Of a DNA stretch of 38,019 bases, positions 17,316 to 24,388 are shown one piece after another. Within the stretch, counting starts at the first letter, position 1. The number at the start of each line of letters is the position of its first letter. The notes under the pieces are model-generated. The model had not been told where the DNA came from. It was given only the letters and a program-made list of their open reading frames with translations, and searched no databases. The stretch spans positions 1 through 38,019 of the forward strand of contig JAQGMS010000155.1 of the NCBI GenBank assembly GCA_028292245.1, read 5' to 3'. This stretch comes from Ramlibacter sp. GTDB taxonomy: Bacteria > Pseudomonadota > Gammaproteobacteria > Burkholderiales > Burkholderiaceae_C. The position numbers and the translations under genes were made by a program.

Positions 17316-17957
17316 TCAGCCCAGCTTGCGTGCCGCGTCCCAACCTGGAAGCGGCGATGGAATGGCGATGCCGCGCTGCACAGCGGGGCGCGAGAGCATG
17401 CGCGCGTACCAGCGGCCGAGGCCGGCATGCCTGCCCAGGTCGAAGTGCATGGCCGCGAGGCAATGGAACCAGCCGAAATAGGCGATGTCGACGATCGAAT
17501 ACGCGCCGCACATCCAGTCACGGCCCTGCAGCCTGGCATCGACCACCGAACACAGGCGCTCGGCCTCGATTCGGTAGCGCTCGATCGCGTAGGGCACGGG
17601 CTCGCCGGCGTAGTAGGTGAACCAGGCCCATTGCCCGAACATCGGCCCGGCACCCGATGCCTGCAGGAACAACCACTGCAGCGCCTCCCAGCGCTCGTTG
17701 GGCGCGATGGGCATGAGGCGGTTGGCCTTGGCCGCCAGGTACATCAAGATGGCGCACGACTCGAACACCGTTGTGTTCGAGTCGTGGTCGACGATCGCAG
17801 GAATCTTGCCGTTCGGGTTGATTTGCCGGAATGCCGGCGTGAGGTGCTCGCCGGCCCGCACATCGACCACTTCAACACGGTAGGGAAGCGCCAGTTCCTC
17901 CAGCGCAATACTGATCTTGTGCGAGTTGGGCGTGTTCAGGGCGTAGTGCGTGATCAT
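17316..17957 (-). CDS. glutathione S-transferase family protein
   Basis: A 213-residue GST. The thioredoxin-like N-terminal domain starts ITHYALNTPNSHKISIALEE, with NPNGKIPAIVD as the cis-Pro glutathione-binding loop and TVFESCAILMYLA as the Glu-Ser pair that holds the glutamyl group. The helical C-terminal domain follows from about residue 85. In this setting it may isomerise a maleyl-type ring-cleavage product, as glutathione-dependent maleylpyruvate isomerases do, or remove a substituent reductively. The sequence looks more like the broad YfcG/Ure2p-type group than classical zeta-class isomerases. It starts nine bases after the monooxygenase stop, with AGGGGG as ribosome binding site. Confidence 0.88.
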   Translation of the reverse strand: MITHYALNTPNSHKISIALEELALPYRVEVVDVRAGEHLTPAFRQINPNGKIPAIVDHDSNTTVFESCAILMYLAAKANRLMPIAPNERWEALQWLFLQASGAGPMFGQWAWFTYYAGEPVPYAIERYRIEAERLCSVVDARLQGRDWMCGAYSIVDIAYFGWFHCLAAMHFDLGRHAGLGRWYARMLSRPAVQRGIAIPSPLPGWDAARKLG

Positions 17958-17966
17958 GCGGGCCCC

Positions 17967-19166
17967 CTAGGTGATCTCGGCGGCGCGGCGCACCGAATTG
18001 ATCATCGATGTTTCCATCAAGTACTGCCTCGCACGCTCCTTGTCCGACGCCGTCGCGCGCAACAGGGCCGCCTGCTCGGCGCGGCGGACGGGATCGCGCT
18101 CTTCCATTTGCTTCTTGTTGCGGATGCTTTGCGCCTGGACATGCTCCACGGCCACATAGTGCCGCTGGCGCCCGTAGAGGTCCAGGCCATCTTCCGCGCC
18201 GCCTTGCCTGATCACTTCCACCAGCCTGCGCGAGAGATTGAACGCGTCGTGCACCCCGCCGTTCAGGCCGAATCCTCCGAGCGGGTTGTTGATGTGCGCG
18301 GCATCGCCGGCCAGCAGCAGGCAGCCCTTTCGGAACTGTTGTGCGACCCGCTGGTGCACGCGGTAGGTGTTGCTGTACACCACGTCGAACGGGCCGTGGC
18401 CGGGCATGATCTGCTGCAGGCGCGCCTGCACCGCCGCCGGCCCCAGCAGTTGGTCGTCCGGGAGGTCGGGGTCGGCGGCCATGGCGACGCGCCACAAGTC
18501 CTGGTACCGATGGTCCGAGAGCTTGAGCACCACGGCCCATTGATCGGGGTCGCCCACGTAGGCCGCACCCGAAAATCCGCAGGCTTCCAGCGGTTGCGTG
18601 ACGTTGGTCACCAGAAAGCGCTCGGGCCAGCTGAAGCCGGGGAACTCGATGCCCGACTGTTTGCGCACCAGACTGTGCGCACCATCCGCGCCGACGATCC
18701 ATCGGGCCCGGAGTGTCTGCTCGTGCCCTTCCCGGTCTAGGAAGCGAATCTCCGCGCCCTGCGCCTGGGTTGTGACGCCCACCACGCGGTGCCCGTGCAG
18801 TACCTGGGCCGACGTGGCCCGCAGCCTGTCCACCAGCACGTCCGACAGGATGTGCTGCGGCATGTGAAAGCGGTATGGGTAGCCCGTCTCATCGCGCAGG
18901 AGGCCGAGATCGAATTCGGCAACCACTCCGGCCCTGTCGCGCACCTGCCAGACCGGCACCTTGACACCGCGCGGCAGGATGGCTTCGGTGATTCCCAGTT
19001 CGTCCAGCATTTCCAGCGTGGGCGGATGGAACGCCGCGCCGCGCTGCTCCTTTGCCGTTTCCAGCTCGACCTCCAGCAGCACGACGTCCACGCCGTGCCT
19101 TGCAAGGTAGAGCGCGATCACCAGGCCGACCGGGCCCCCGCCGACGATGACGACATCTGCATTCAC
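17967..19166 (-). CDS. class A FAD-dependent aromatic monooxygenase
   Basis: A 399-residue single-component flavoprotein hydroxylase (FAD_binding_3 family). The dinucleotide fold VIVGGGPVGLVIALYLAR is at residues 6-23, the NAD(P)H/FAD DG motif is VGADGAHSLVRKQSG near 155-169, and the GD motif is LLAGDAAHINNPLGGFGLNG near 285-304. Such enzymes hydroxylate phenolic or aromatic acids, sometimes with decarboxylation. The GTG start overlaps the stop of the upstream VOC gene in the tetranucleotide GTGA, so the two are coupled. It probably prepares the ring for cleavage by the VOC enzyme or feeds a hydroxyquinol-type intermediate. The exact substrate cannot be named. Confidence 0.9.
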   Translation of the reverse strand: MNADVVIVGGGPVGLVIALYLARHGVDVVLLEVELETAKEQRGAAFHPPTLEMLDELGITEAILPRGVKVPVWQVRDRAGVVAEFDLGLLRDETGYPYRFHMPQHILSDVLVDRLRATSAQVLHGHRVVGVTTQAQGAEIRFLDREGHEQTLRARWIVGADGAHSLVRKQSGIEFPGFSWPERFLVTNVTQPLEACGFSGAAYVGDPDQWAVVLKLSDHRYQDLWRVAMAADPDLPDDQLLGPAAVQARLQQIMPGHGPFDVVYSNTYRVHQRVAQQFRKGCLLLAGDAAHINNPLGGFGLNGGVHDAFNLSRRLVEVIRQGGAEDGLDLYGRQRHYVAVEHVQAQSIRNKKQMEERDPVRRAEQAALLRATASDKERARQYLMETSMINSVRRAAEIT

Positions 19167-19738
19167 GCCGCGGTCTGCCCCGCTTGGTAGGTGTCCACAT
19201 GGCCGGCCGTGAAGTGCCGCAGCTCCTTGTCGTACCGGTCGCCGAAGAGCTTACGTGCGGACGGCACGGGGTTGGCGTCCTGCAGGAACGGGGTTTCGAA
19301 TGTCCAGTTCCCGGTGTAGACCGAATATTCCATGTAGACCCCGTTGGGATCGCTGAAGTAGATCGACTTGCAGAACAGGTGGTCGATGACGTCCGACACT
19401 TTCACGCCGTGCGACTCCAGATGCTTCTTCGCATCGAGCAGCGCCGGCTCGCTCTGCACGCCCAGGGCGACGTGGTGCGCGAAGCCCTTGTTCTTGGTCT
19501 CCGGGGTTTCGTCCTTGAGGTCGAAGAAGGCAATGCGGTCACCGTTGCCGATGTCGAAGAAGTAGTGCTTCTTGTCGGCAAGATCGCCCCAGGTGAGGCC
19601 CGCGAACGGATCGACCGGCGGCAGATGCAGTGTGGTGACGACCGGACAGCCCAGGACCTGCGTCCAGAAACGCACGGTCTCCTCCATGTTGTTGGTACAC
19701 AGCGCCAGGTGGTGCATGCCCGTACTCTTGATGCTCAT
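19163..19738 (-). CDS. VOC-superfamily (glyoxalase/extradiol dioxygenase-type) enzyme
   Basis: A 191-residue vicinal-oxygen-chelate protein, first gene of the catabolic operon. The metal-ligand pattern of the superfamily is visible: His near residue 9-10 (GMHHLALCT), His in FAHHVALGV near residue 89, and Glu in NGVYMEYSVYTG near residue 136. This fits either an extradiol ring-cleaving dioxygenase or a glyoxalase-type isomerase; with an aromatic hydroxylase directly downstream, ring cleavage is the better guess. It is a short version compared with two-domain extradiol enzymes of about 300 residues. AAGGAG precedes the ATG. It is divergent from the LysR gene across 94 bp. Confidence 0.82.
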   Translation of the reverse strand: MSIKSTGMHHLALCTNNMEETVRFWTQVLGCPVVTTLHLPPVDPFAGLTWGDLADKKHYFFDIGNGDRIAFFDLKDETPETKNKGFAHHVALGVQSEPALLDAKKHLESHGVKVSDVIDHLFCKSIYFSDPNGVYMEYSVYTGNWTFETPFLQDANPVPSARKLFGDRYDKELRHFTAGHVDTYQAGQTAA

Positions 19739-19812
19739 GACAGACTCCTTTGGGGTTTGCGAGAAGGTCTGGATGCTATGCGGCACGGGCCGAATGCGAT
19801 AGGCTGTGCGGC

Positions 19813-19827
19813 TTAGAACCGGTATAA
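19813..19827. promoter_or_regulatory. candidate LysR box (T-N11-A)
   Basis: TTAGAACCGGTATAA is a T-N11-A motif with outer TTA/TAA arms and an ACCGGT dyad core. It lies six bases before the lysR ATG and within the 94-bp divergent region facing the catabolic operon. This is the position expected for an autoregulatory LysR site. No second, activation-type site was clear. Confidence 0.4.
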
Positions 19828-19832
19828 GCGCG

Positions 19833-20738
19833 ATGCATATCAGCAACCTGGACCTCAAGACCATGACCGTTTTCTCGACGGTCATGCGGCTGCGCAATCT
19901 GTCGCAGGCGGCGGAACATCTGGGGCTGACGCAGCCCGCCATCAGCCAGTCGGTCACGCGGCTGCGAAAGCACTTCGGCGATGCGTTGCTGGTGCGTACC
20001 GGGCGCGGCATGGAACCGACACCCCGCGCGCTGGAGCTGCTCGAAGCCATGGATGCGATCCTCGCCATCGCGCACGAGCAGCTCGACCCGCAAGCCGCGT
20101 TCGAGCCGCGCGGCGCCAGGCGCACCTTCACGTTTCTGGGAACTGATTTCGGTGCGACCCTGATGTTGCCCAAGCTCGTGACCACCTTGCGCGCGGAAGC
20201 GCCGGGTATTTCGGTTCGAGCCGTGACGAACACCCTGCGGCCGGTTCGCCAGCAGCTCGAATCGGCCGAGGTTGATCTTGCCGTCGGCGGGTTCACCGAT
20301 CTTGGCGGCAGCTTCTATCAGCAGGCGCTGTTCCGGGACAGCTATGTCTGCCTCGCCGGCAGCGCGTTCGCCGGAGGCGCGACCCAGCTGAGCAAGACCG
20401 CCTTTCGCAAGGCGTCGCACGTAGTGGTCGCACCGCTCCCGCAGGGATACGACGCGGTGGAGAACTTGGTGCGCAACGAGGCGGAGTCTGGCCGCATCGC
20501 ATTGGAAGTGCCCAATTTCCTGTCGCTGCTGATGGTGCTGCGCGAAACCGACATGCTGTGCACCGTGCCGGCACGCGTCGGCACGGCAACCGGACGCCTG
20601 CTAGGACTGCGTACTTATGCGCCGCCCTTTGCCCTGCCCACTCTGAACATCAAGATGTTCTGGCACGAGCGCCTGCACCGCGATTCGGCGCATCGCTGGT
20701 TTCGCGCGCTGATGACCCGGCTGTTCCACGCTGCGTGA
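19833..20738 (+). CDS. LysR-family transcriptional regulator of the catabolic operon
   Basis: A 301-residue LTTR. The N-terminal helix-turn-helix NLSQAAEHLGLTQPAISQSV is at about residues 23-42, followed by the linker helix and a periplasmic-binding-protein-like effector domain from about residue 90. The ATG at 19833 was preferred over an upstream in-frame GTG or ATG because it gives the usual spacing before LDLKTMTVFSTVM. It is transcribed divergently from the VOC-monooxygenase-GST-receptor-reductase-porin operon, the classic layout for a pathway-specific activator that senses an aromatic substrate or intermediate. It is convergent with the frameshifted hydrolase gene, with 20 bp between the stop codons. 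Confidence 0.9.
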   Translation: MHISNLDLKTMTVFSTVMRLRNLSQAAEHLGLTQPAISQSVTRLRKHFGDALLVRTGRGMEPTPRALELLEAMDAILAIAHEQLDPQAAFEPRGARRTFTFLGTDFGATLMLPKLVTTLRAEAPGISVRAVTNTLRPVRQQLESAEVDLAVGGFTDLGGSFYQQALFRDSYVCLAGSAFAGGATQLSKTAFRKASHVVVAPLPQGYDAVENLVRNEAESGRIALEVPNFLSLLMVLRETDMLCTVPARVGTATGRLLGLRTYAPPFALPTLNIKMFWHERLHRDSAHRWFRALMTRLFHAA

Positions 20739-20758
20739 CGCTGGGCGGTGTTGCGCCA

Positions 20759-21635
20759 TCAGCGCACCGGGTTCTCGAGCTGGCCGATGCCGTCGATCTC
20801 GACGCGCACCACGTCGCCCGCCTTCAAATACTTCGGCGGCTTGAAGCCGATCCCGACGCCGACCGGTGTGCCGGTGGCGATCACGTCGCCCGGATAAAGC
20901 GTGATGCCGGCCGACAGGGTTTCGATCAGGGTCGGGATGTCGAAGATCAGGTCGGTGGTCGATGCGTTCTGCCGCTCTTCACCGTTGACGTAGCAGCGCA
21001 CGCCGGTGTCGGTGCCGTCGCACTCGTCGGCGCTCACCAGCCAGGGACCCATCGGGCAGAACGTGTCGAACGACTTGCCCAGGTGCCACTGCATGTGGCG
21101 GCTTTGCCAATCGCGCGCGGTGACGTCGTTGATAATGGTGTAGCCCCAGACGTGTTTCATCGCGTCGGCGGCCTTGATGCCCTTGCCGCCCTGGCCGATC
21201 ACCACGGCGAGTTCGGCTTCGTAGTCGATGGCAGTGGACACCTCGGGCACGATCAGGATGGCCTCGCCCGGGCCGATCACCGACTCCGGCACCTTGGTGA
21301 AATAGATGGGCACGGCCGGGATGTCTTCGCCGGGCTTGGCCGACTTGTCGAAGCCGCTGCCCGCGAACTCCCTGGCGTGCGCGTGGGTAATTCTTTCCTA
21401 CGCAGAAGATGTTGCGGCGCGGCCGCGGCAGCGGCGCCGTGAGCCGCACACGGTCGAGCGGCACGGCGGGGCCCAGCGCGGGCAGCGGCTCGCCGCGCGC
21501 CAGTGCCTCGATCACCGGCAAGGCGCCGGACGCGCGTTGCCGAGCTGGCAGTTCCAACGGACGGACCTGTTTCAGGTCATCGGAGACCAGGCCCACGGCG
21601 CTCTGGTCCTGGTGGATGTAGGCGGCGATCTTCAT
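20759..21635 (-). pseudogene. fumarylacetoacetate hydrolase family gene with single-base frameshift
   Basis: Joined across one extra base, this locus would encode a normal 291-residue FAH-family hydrolase of the HpaG/acylpyruvase type. The N-terminal piece runs from ATG at 21635 (MKIAAYIHQDQ) to RNIFCVGKNY. Immediately after, the frame breaks in a run of three G on the plus strand (21385-21387). Removing one base restores YHAHAREFAGSGFDKSAK and continues into the C-terminal piece (PIYFTKVPESVIGPGEAI, then DYEAELAVVIG and INDVTARD with the metal-binding acids). The C-terminal piece is fully open to its stop at 20759. The rest shows no decay, so this is either a recent mutation or a sequencing error. 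A functional enzyme would hydrolyse a fumaryl- or acylpyruvate-type intermediate. Confidence 0.85.
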
Positions 21636-21668
21636 GGGGAAAACTCTCTCGCGATAGGCTTGTCAATG

Positions 21669-21678
21669 TAGCATGCTA
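21669..21678. promoter_or_regulatory. palindromic candidate operator
   Basis: TAGCATGCTA is a perfect 10-bp palindrome in the AT-rich divergent region between the FAH-family gene and the next Bug receptor, 33 bp from one start and 44 bp from the other. Short dyads like this are typical of GntR-family operators, but no GntR gene is in the window. Confidence 0.35.
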
Positions 21679-21722
21679 ACCAAAAAATCCCGTCACCAGA
21701 AACCTCTTTCGTGAGCTCATCC

Positions 21723-22688
21723 ATGCACCGCCGCTTTGCCTTCGCCGCCTTGTTGTTGTCCCTCGCCGCGCCGGCCATCGCGCAGGCTCCCTATCCAAGC
21801 AAGTCCATCACGATGGTGGTGCCGTTCCCGCCCGGCGGGCTGGCCGACATCGTTGCCCGGCCGGTGGCCGAGGCGATGTCGCGCGAGCTCGGCCAGCCGG
21901 TCGTGATCGAGAACAAGGGCGGCGCCGGCGGCGGGATCGGCATGGGGCAGGTGGCCAAGGCACCGGCCGACGGCTACACCATCCTGATGGCGCTGTCGTC
22001 GTTCAGCGTGATCCCGGAAGCGGATGCGCTGCTGGGCCGCGCGCCGATGTACAGCTTCACCGAGTTGCGCCCGATCGCGCGCTTCACCGCCGACCCGACG
22101 GTGCTCGCGGTGCGCGCCGAGGCGCCGTGGAAAACGGTCAAGGATTTCGTGGAGGATGCGAAGAAGCGGCCCGGCGCGATCAACTTCGGCTCTTCCGGCA
22201 ACTACGGCACCATGCATGTGCCGATGGAAATCCTGGCGCAGAACGCCGGCCTGAAGATGACGCATGTGCCCTTCACCGGCGCGGCGCCCGCCATCGTGGC
22301 CTTGCTCGGCGGGCAGATCGACGCGGTGTCGACCGGCCCGGCCACGGTGCTGCAACATGTGAAGGCAGGCAAGATCCGCGTGCTGGCCCATTGGGGCAAC
22401 AGCCGGCTCGACGCGTTGCCGGACGTGCCCTCGCTGAAGGACGCCGGCTACAACGCCGAGTACGCGCAGTGGTCCGGCCTGTTCATCCCCGCCGCCACCC
22501 CCGAGCCGATCGCGCAGCGTTTGCGCGCGGCAGCCCACGCGGCGGCGATGGACGGCAAGGTGAAGGAAGTCATCCTCAACGCGGGCAGCCCGGTGCTCTA
22601 CCAGGACACGCCCGATTTCGAGAAGTACGTGCAATCCGACGTGCGGCGCATGGCCGACGTGGTAAAGAAGATCGGCAAGGTGGAGTAA
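21723..22688 (+). CDS. Bug-family solute-binding receptor
   Basis: A receptor of about 321 residues from the tripartite tricarboxylate transporter family. A Sec signal peptide (MHRRFAFAALLLSLAAPAIAQ) covers the first 21 residues, followed by the diagnostic ITMVVPFPPGGLADIVARPV and the second ligand loop APADGYTILMALSSFSVIPE. The ATG at 21723 gives a standard signal peptide; a GTG at 21711 would add four residues. It is divergent from the FAH-family gene and 18 bp upstream of a second receptor of the same family, to which it is only distantly similar. No membrane components accompany it. The ligand, probably a carboxylate, is unknown. Confidence 0.88.
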   Translation: MHRRFAFAALLLSLAAPAIAQAPYPSKSITMVVPFPPGGLADIVARPVAEAMSRELGQPVVIENKGGAGGGIGMGQVAKAPADGYTILMALSSFSVIPEADALLGRAPMYSFTELRPIARFTADPTVLAVRAEAPWKTVKDFVEDAKKRPGAINFGSSGNYGTMHVPMEILAQNAGLKMTHVPFTGAAPAIVALLGGQIDAVSTGPATVLQHVKAGKIRVLAHWGNSRLDALPDVPSLKDAGYNAEYAQWSGLFIPAATPEPIAQRLRAAAHAAAMDGKVKEVILNAGSPVLYQDTPDFEKYVQSDVRRMADVVKKIGKVE

Positions 22689-22706
22689 GCGGCACTGGAG
22701 AGTCCC

Positions 22707-23669
22707 ATGTCACTCGCATTTCGTTTCTGGCTGGCACTGTTCGGTTTGTGGACGGCCACCGCTTCGGCCCAGACCTATCCCACCCGCCCGGTAAAGATCA
22801 TCGTGCCCTTCGCAGCCGGCGGGCCGGCCGACAACTACGCGCGATTCCTCGCGCAGCGGCTGCAGGAGTCGCTCGGCCAGTCGTTCGTGGTGGACGACCG
22901 GCCCGGCGGCGGCTCGGTGATCGGCACCGACGTGGTCGCCAAGTCGCCGGCCGACGGCTACACGCTGTTGCTGATGTCGAACACGCACACGGTGAACGAG
23001 ACGCTGCTGCCCAACAAGCCGTTCGCGCTCACGCGCGACTTCGTCGGCATCGCGCCGATCAACTATTCCGACCTGGTGCTGGTGGCGCATCCCTCGCTGA
23101 AGGCCTCCACCATCAAGGAACTGCTGGCGCAGGCCAAGAGCCAGCCCGGCAAGATCAACTACGCGTCCTCCGGCCCCGGCACGCCCTACCACATGGCCGG
23201 CGAGCTGTTCAAGAGCATGGGCGGCGTCTACCTCGTGCACATTCCTTACCGGGGCAGTTCCGGTGCGCGGACCGATGTGATGGGCGGCCAGGTCGACCTG
23301 ATGTTCGACGCCGTGACGACGATGGCCGAGGTGGTGAAGTCGGGCAAGGTGAAAGCGCTGGCGACCACCGGACTGCAGCGCTCCAGCGTGCTGCCCGATG
23401 TGCCGACGGTGCACGAAGCGGGCGTGCCCAACTACGAAGCCACGATCTGGCTGGGCCTGTTGGCGCCCAAGGGCACGCCGCGCGCCATCATCGAGCGATT
23501 GAACGAAGCGGTCTCCAAGATCGCCAGCCAGCCCGATGTGCGCCAGCAATGGGGCCGCCAGGGCGCCACGCCGATGGTGATGACGCCGGCGGCATTCGAC
23601 AAGTACATCCAGGACGACATCACGAAGTGGGCGCGCGTGATCAAGTCCGCCAACATCAAGGCAGAGTGA
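22707..23669 (+). CDS. second tandem Bug-family solute-binding receptor
   Basis: A 320-residue paralogue of the preceding receptor. The signal peptide covers about residues 1-21 (ending TATASAQ), followed by RPVKIIVPFAAGGPADNYAR and SPADGYTLLLMSNTHTVNE, the two ligand-binding loops of the family. The C-terminal WARVIKSANIKAE is also typical. GGAG lies just before the ATG. It starts 18 bp after the first receptor and ends two bases before the ModA-like gene, so three binding-protein genes form one transcript. Two different Bug receptors side by side suggest binding of different ligands or of a substrate and its metabolite. Confidence 0.88.
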   Translation: MSLAFRFWLALFGLWTATASAQTYPTRPVKIIVPFAAGGPADNYARFLAQRLQESLGQSFVVDDRPGGGSVIGTDVVAKSPADGYTLLLMSNTHTVNETLLPNKPFALTRDFVGIAPINYSDLVLVAHPSLKASTIKELLAQAKSQPGKINYASSGPGTPYHMAGELFKSMGGVYLVHIPYRGSSGARTDVMGGQVDLMFDAVTTMAEVVKSGKVKALATTGLQRSSVLPDVPTVHEAGVPNYEATIWLGLLAPKGTPRAIIERLNEAVSKIASQPDVRQQWGRQGATPMVMTPAAFDKYIQDDITKWARVIKSANIKAE

Positions 23670-23671
23670 TC

Positions 23672-24373
23672 ATGAAGACCCTTCACTTGATCAGCGGCGG
23701 CGCCGCGCAAGGCCTGGTTCGCCAGCTGCAAGAGCGGTTCGCGGCAAGCCAGGGCGTCGCCATCGAAGGCACCTTCGGCGCGGTGGGCCTGATGCGCGAC
23801 AAAGTGCTGGCCGGCGACCCTTGCGATGTGCTGATCCTGACCGGCGAGCAGATCTCCGACATGGCGCCGCGCGGACAGATCGTGGCGCGCAGCGCGCGCG
23901 CCTTGGGCCGCGTGAAGACGGGCGTCGCCGTCAAGGCAGGTGTGCCGCTGCCAGCGGTCGACACCCCCAAGGCCCTCGAAGCGCTGCTGCAGCGGGCACA
24001 GGGCATCTACTTCCCCGACCCGCTGAAGGCGACCGCGGGCATCCATTTCATGAGGGTGCTGCGCATGCTGGGCCTCGACGAAAAGCTGGCTGACAACCTC
24101 CGGCCCTTTCCCAACGGCGCCACCGCCATGCGCGAAATGGCGGCGGCCACCGGCGAGGGCCTGGTCGGCTGCACGCAGGTGACCGAGATCCTGTACACGC
24201 CCGGCGTGCAATTGGCCGGCCCGCTGCCGGCGAAGTTCGAACTGGCCACGATGTACACGGCGGCGGTCAGCACCCGGTCCACCCAGCCCGAGGCCGCGGC
24301 CGCGCTGGTGGAGCTGCTGGCGGGCGACGAGGCACGCGCGGTCAGGCAGGCCGGCGGCTTCGAGGCCGAGTAA
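23672..24373 (+). CDS. ModA-like binding-protein fold without signal peptide
   Basis: A 233-residue protein with the type II periplasmic binding fold of the molybdate-binding ModA group (SBP_bac_11). Family-like segments are TLHLISGGAAQGLVRQLQERF at the N-terminus, GDPCDVLILTGEQISDM near residue 48, and GIHFMRVLRMLGLDEKLADN near 120. Unlike ModA it begins directly at the first beta strand, with no signal peptide, and no upstream in-frame start adds one. It is therefore predicted to be cytoplasmic, perhaps a sensor or scavenger of the compound taken up by its neighbours. It follows the Bug gene by two bases and is convergent with htpG. Confidence 0.8.
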   Translation: MKTLHLISGGAAQGLVRQLQERFAASQGVAIEGTFGAVGLMRDKVLAGDPCDVLILTGEQISDMAPRGQIVARSARALGRVKTGVAVKAGVPLPAVDTPKALEALLQRAQGIYFPDPLKATAGIHFMRVLRMLGLDEKLADNLRPFPNGATAMREMAAATGEGLVGCTQVTEILYTPGVQLAGPLPAKFELATMYTAAVSTRSTQPEAAAALVELLAGDEARAVRQAGGFEAE

Positions 24374-24388
24374 GGGCCGGCCGCCGCG

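Noticed and set aside
22127..23671. Long plus-strand frame upstream of and continuous with the ModA-like gene
   Set aside because: It overlaps two intact Bug receptors in another frame and has shadow composition; only the part from 23672 shows a protein family.
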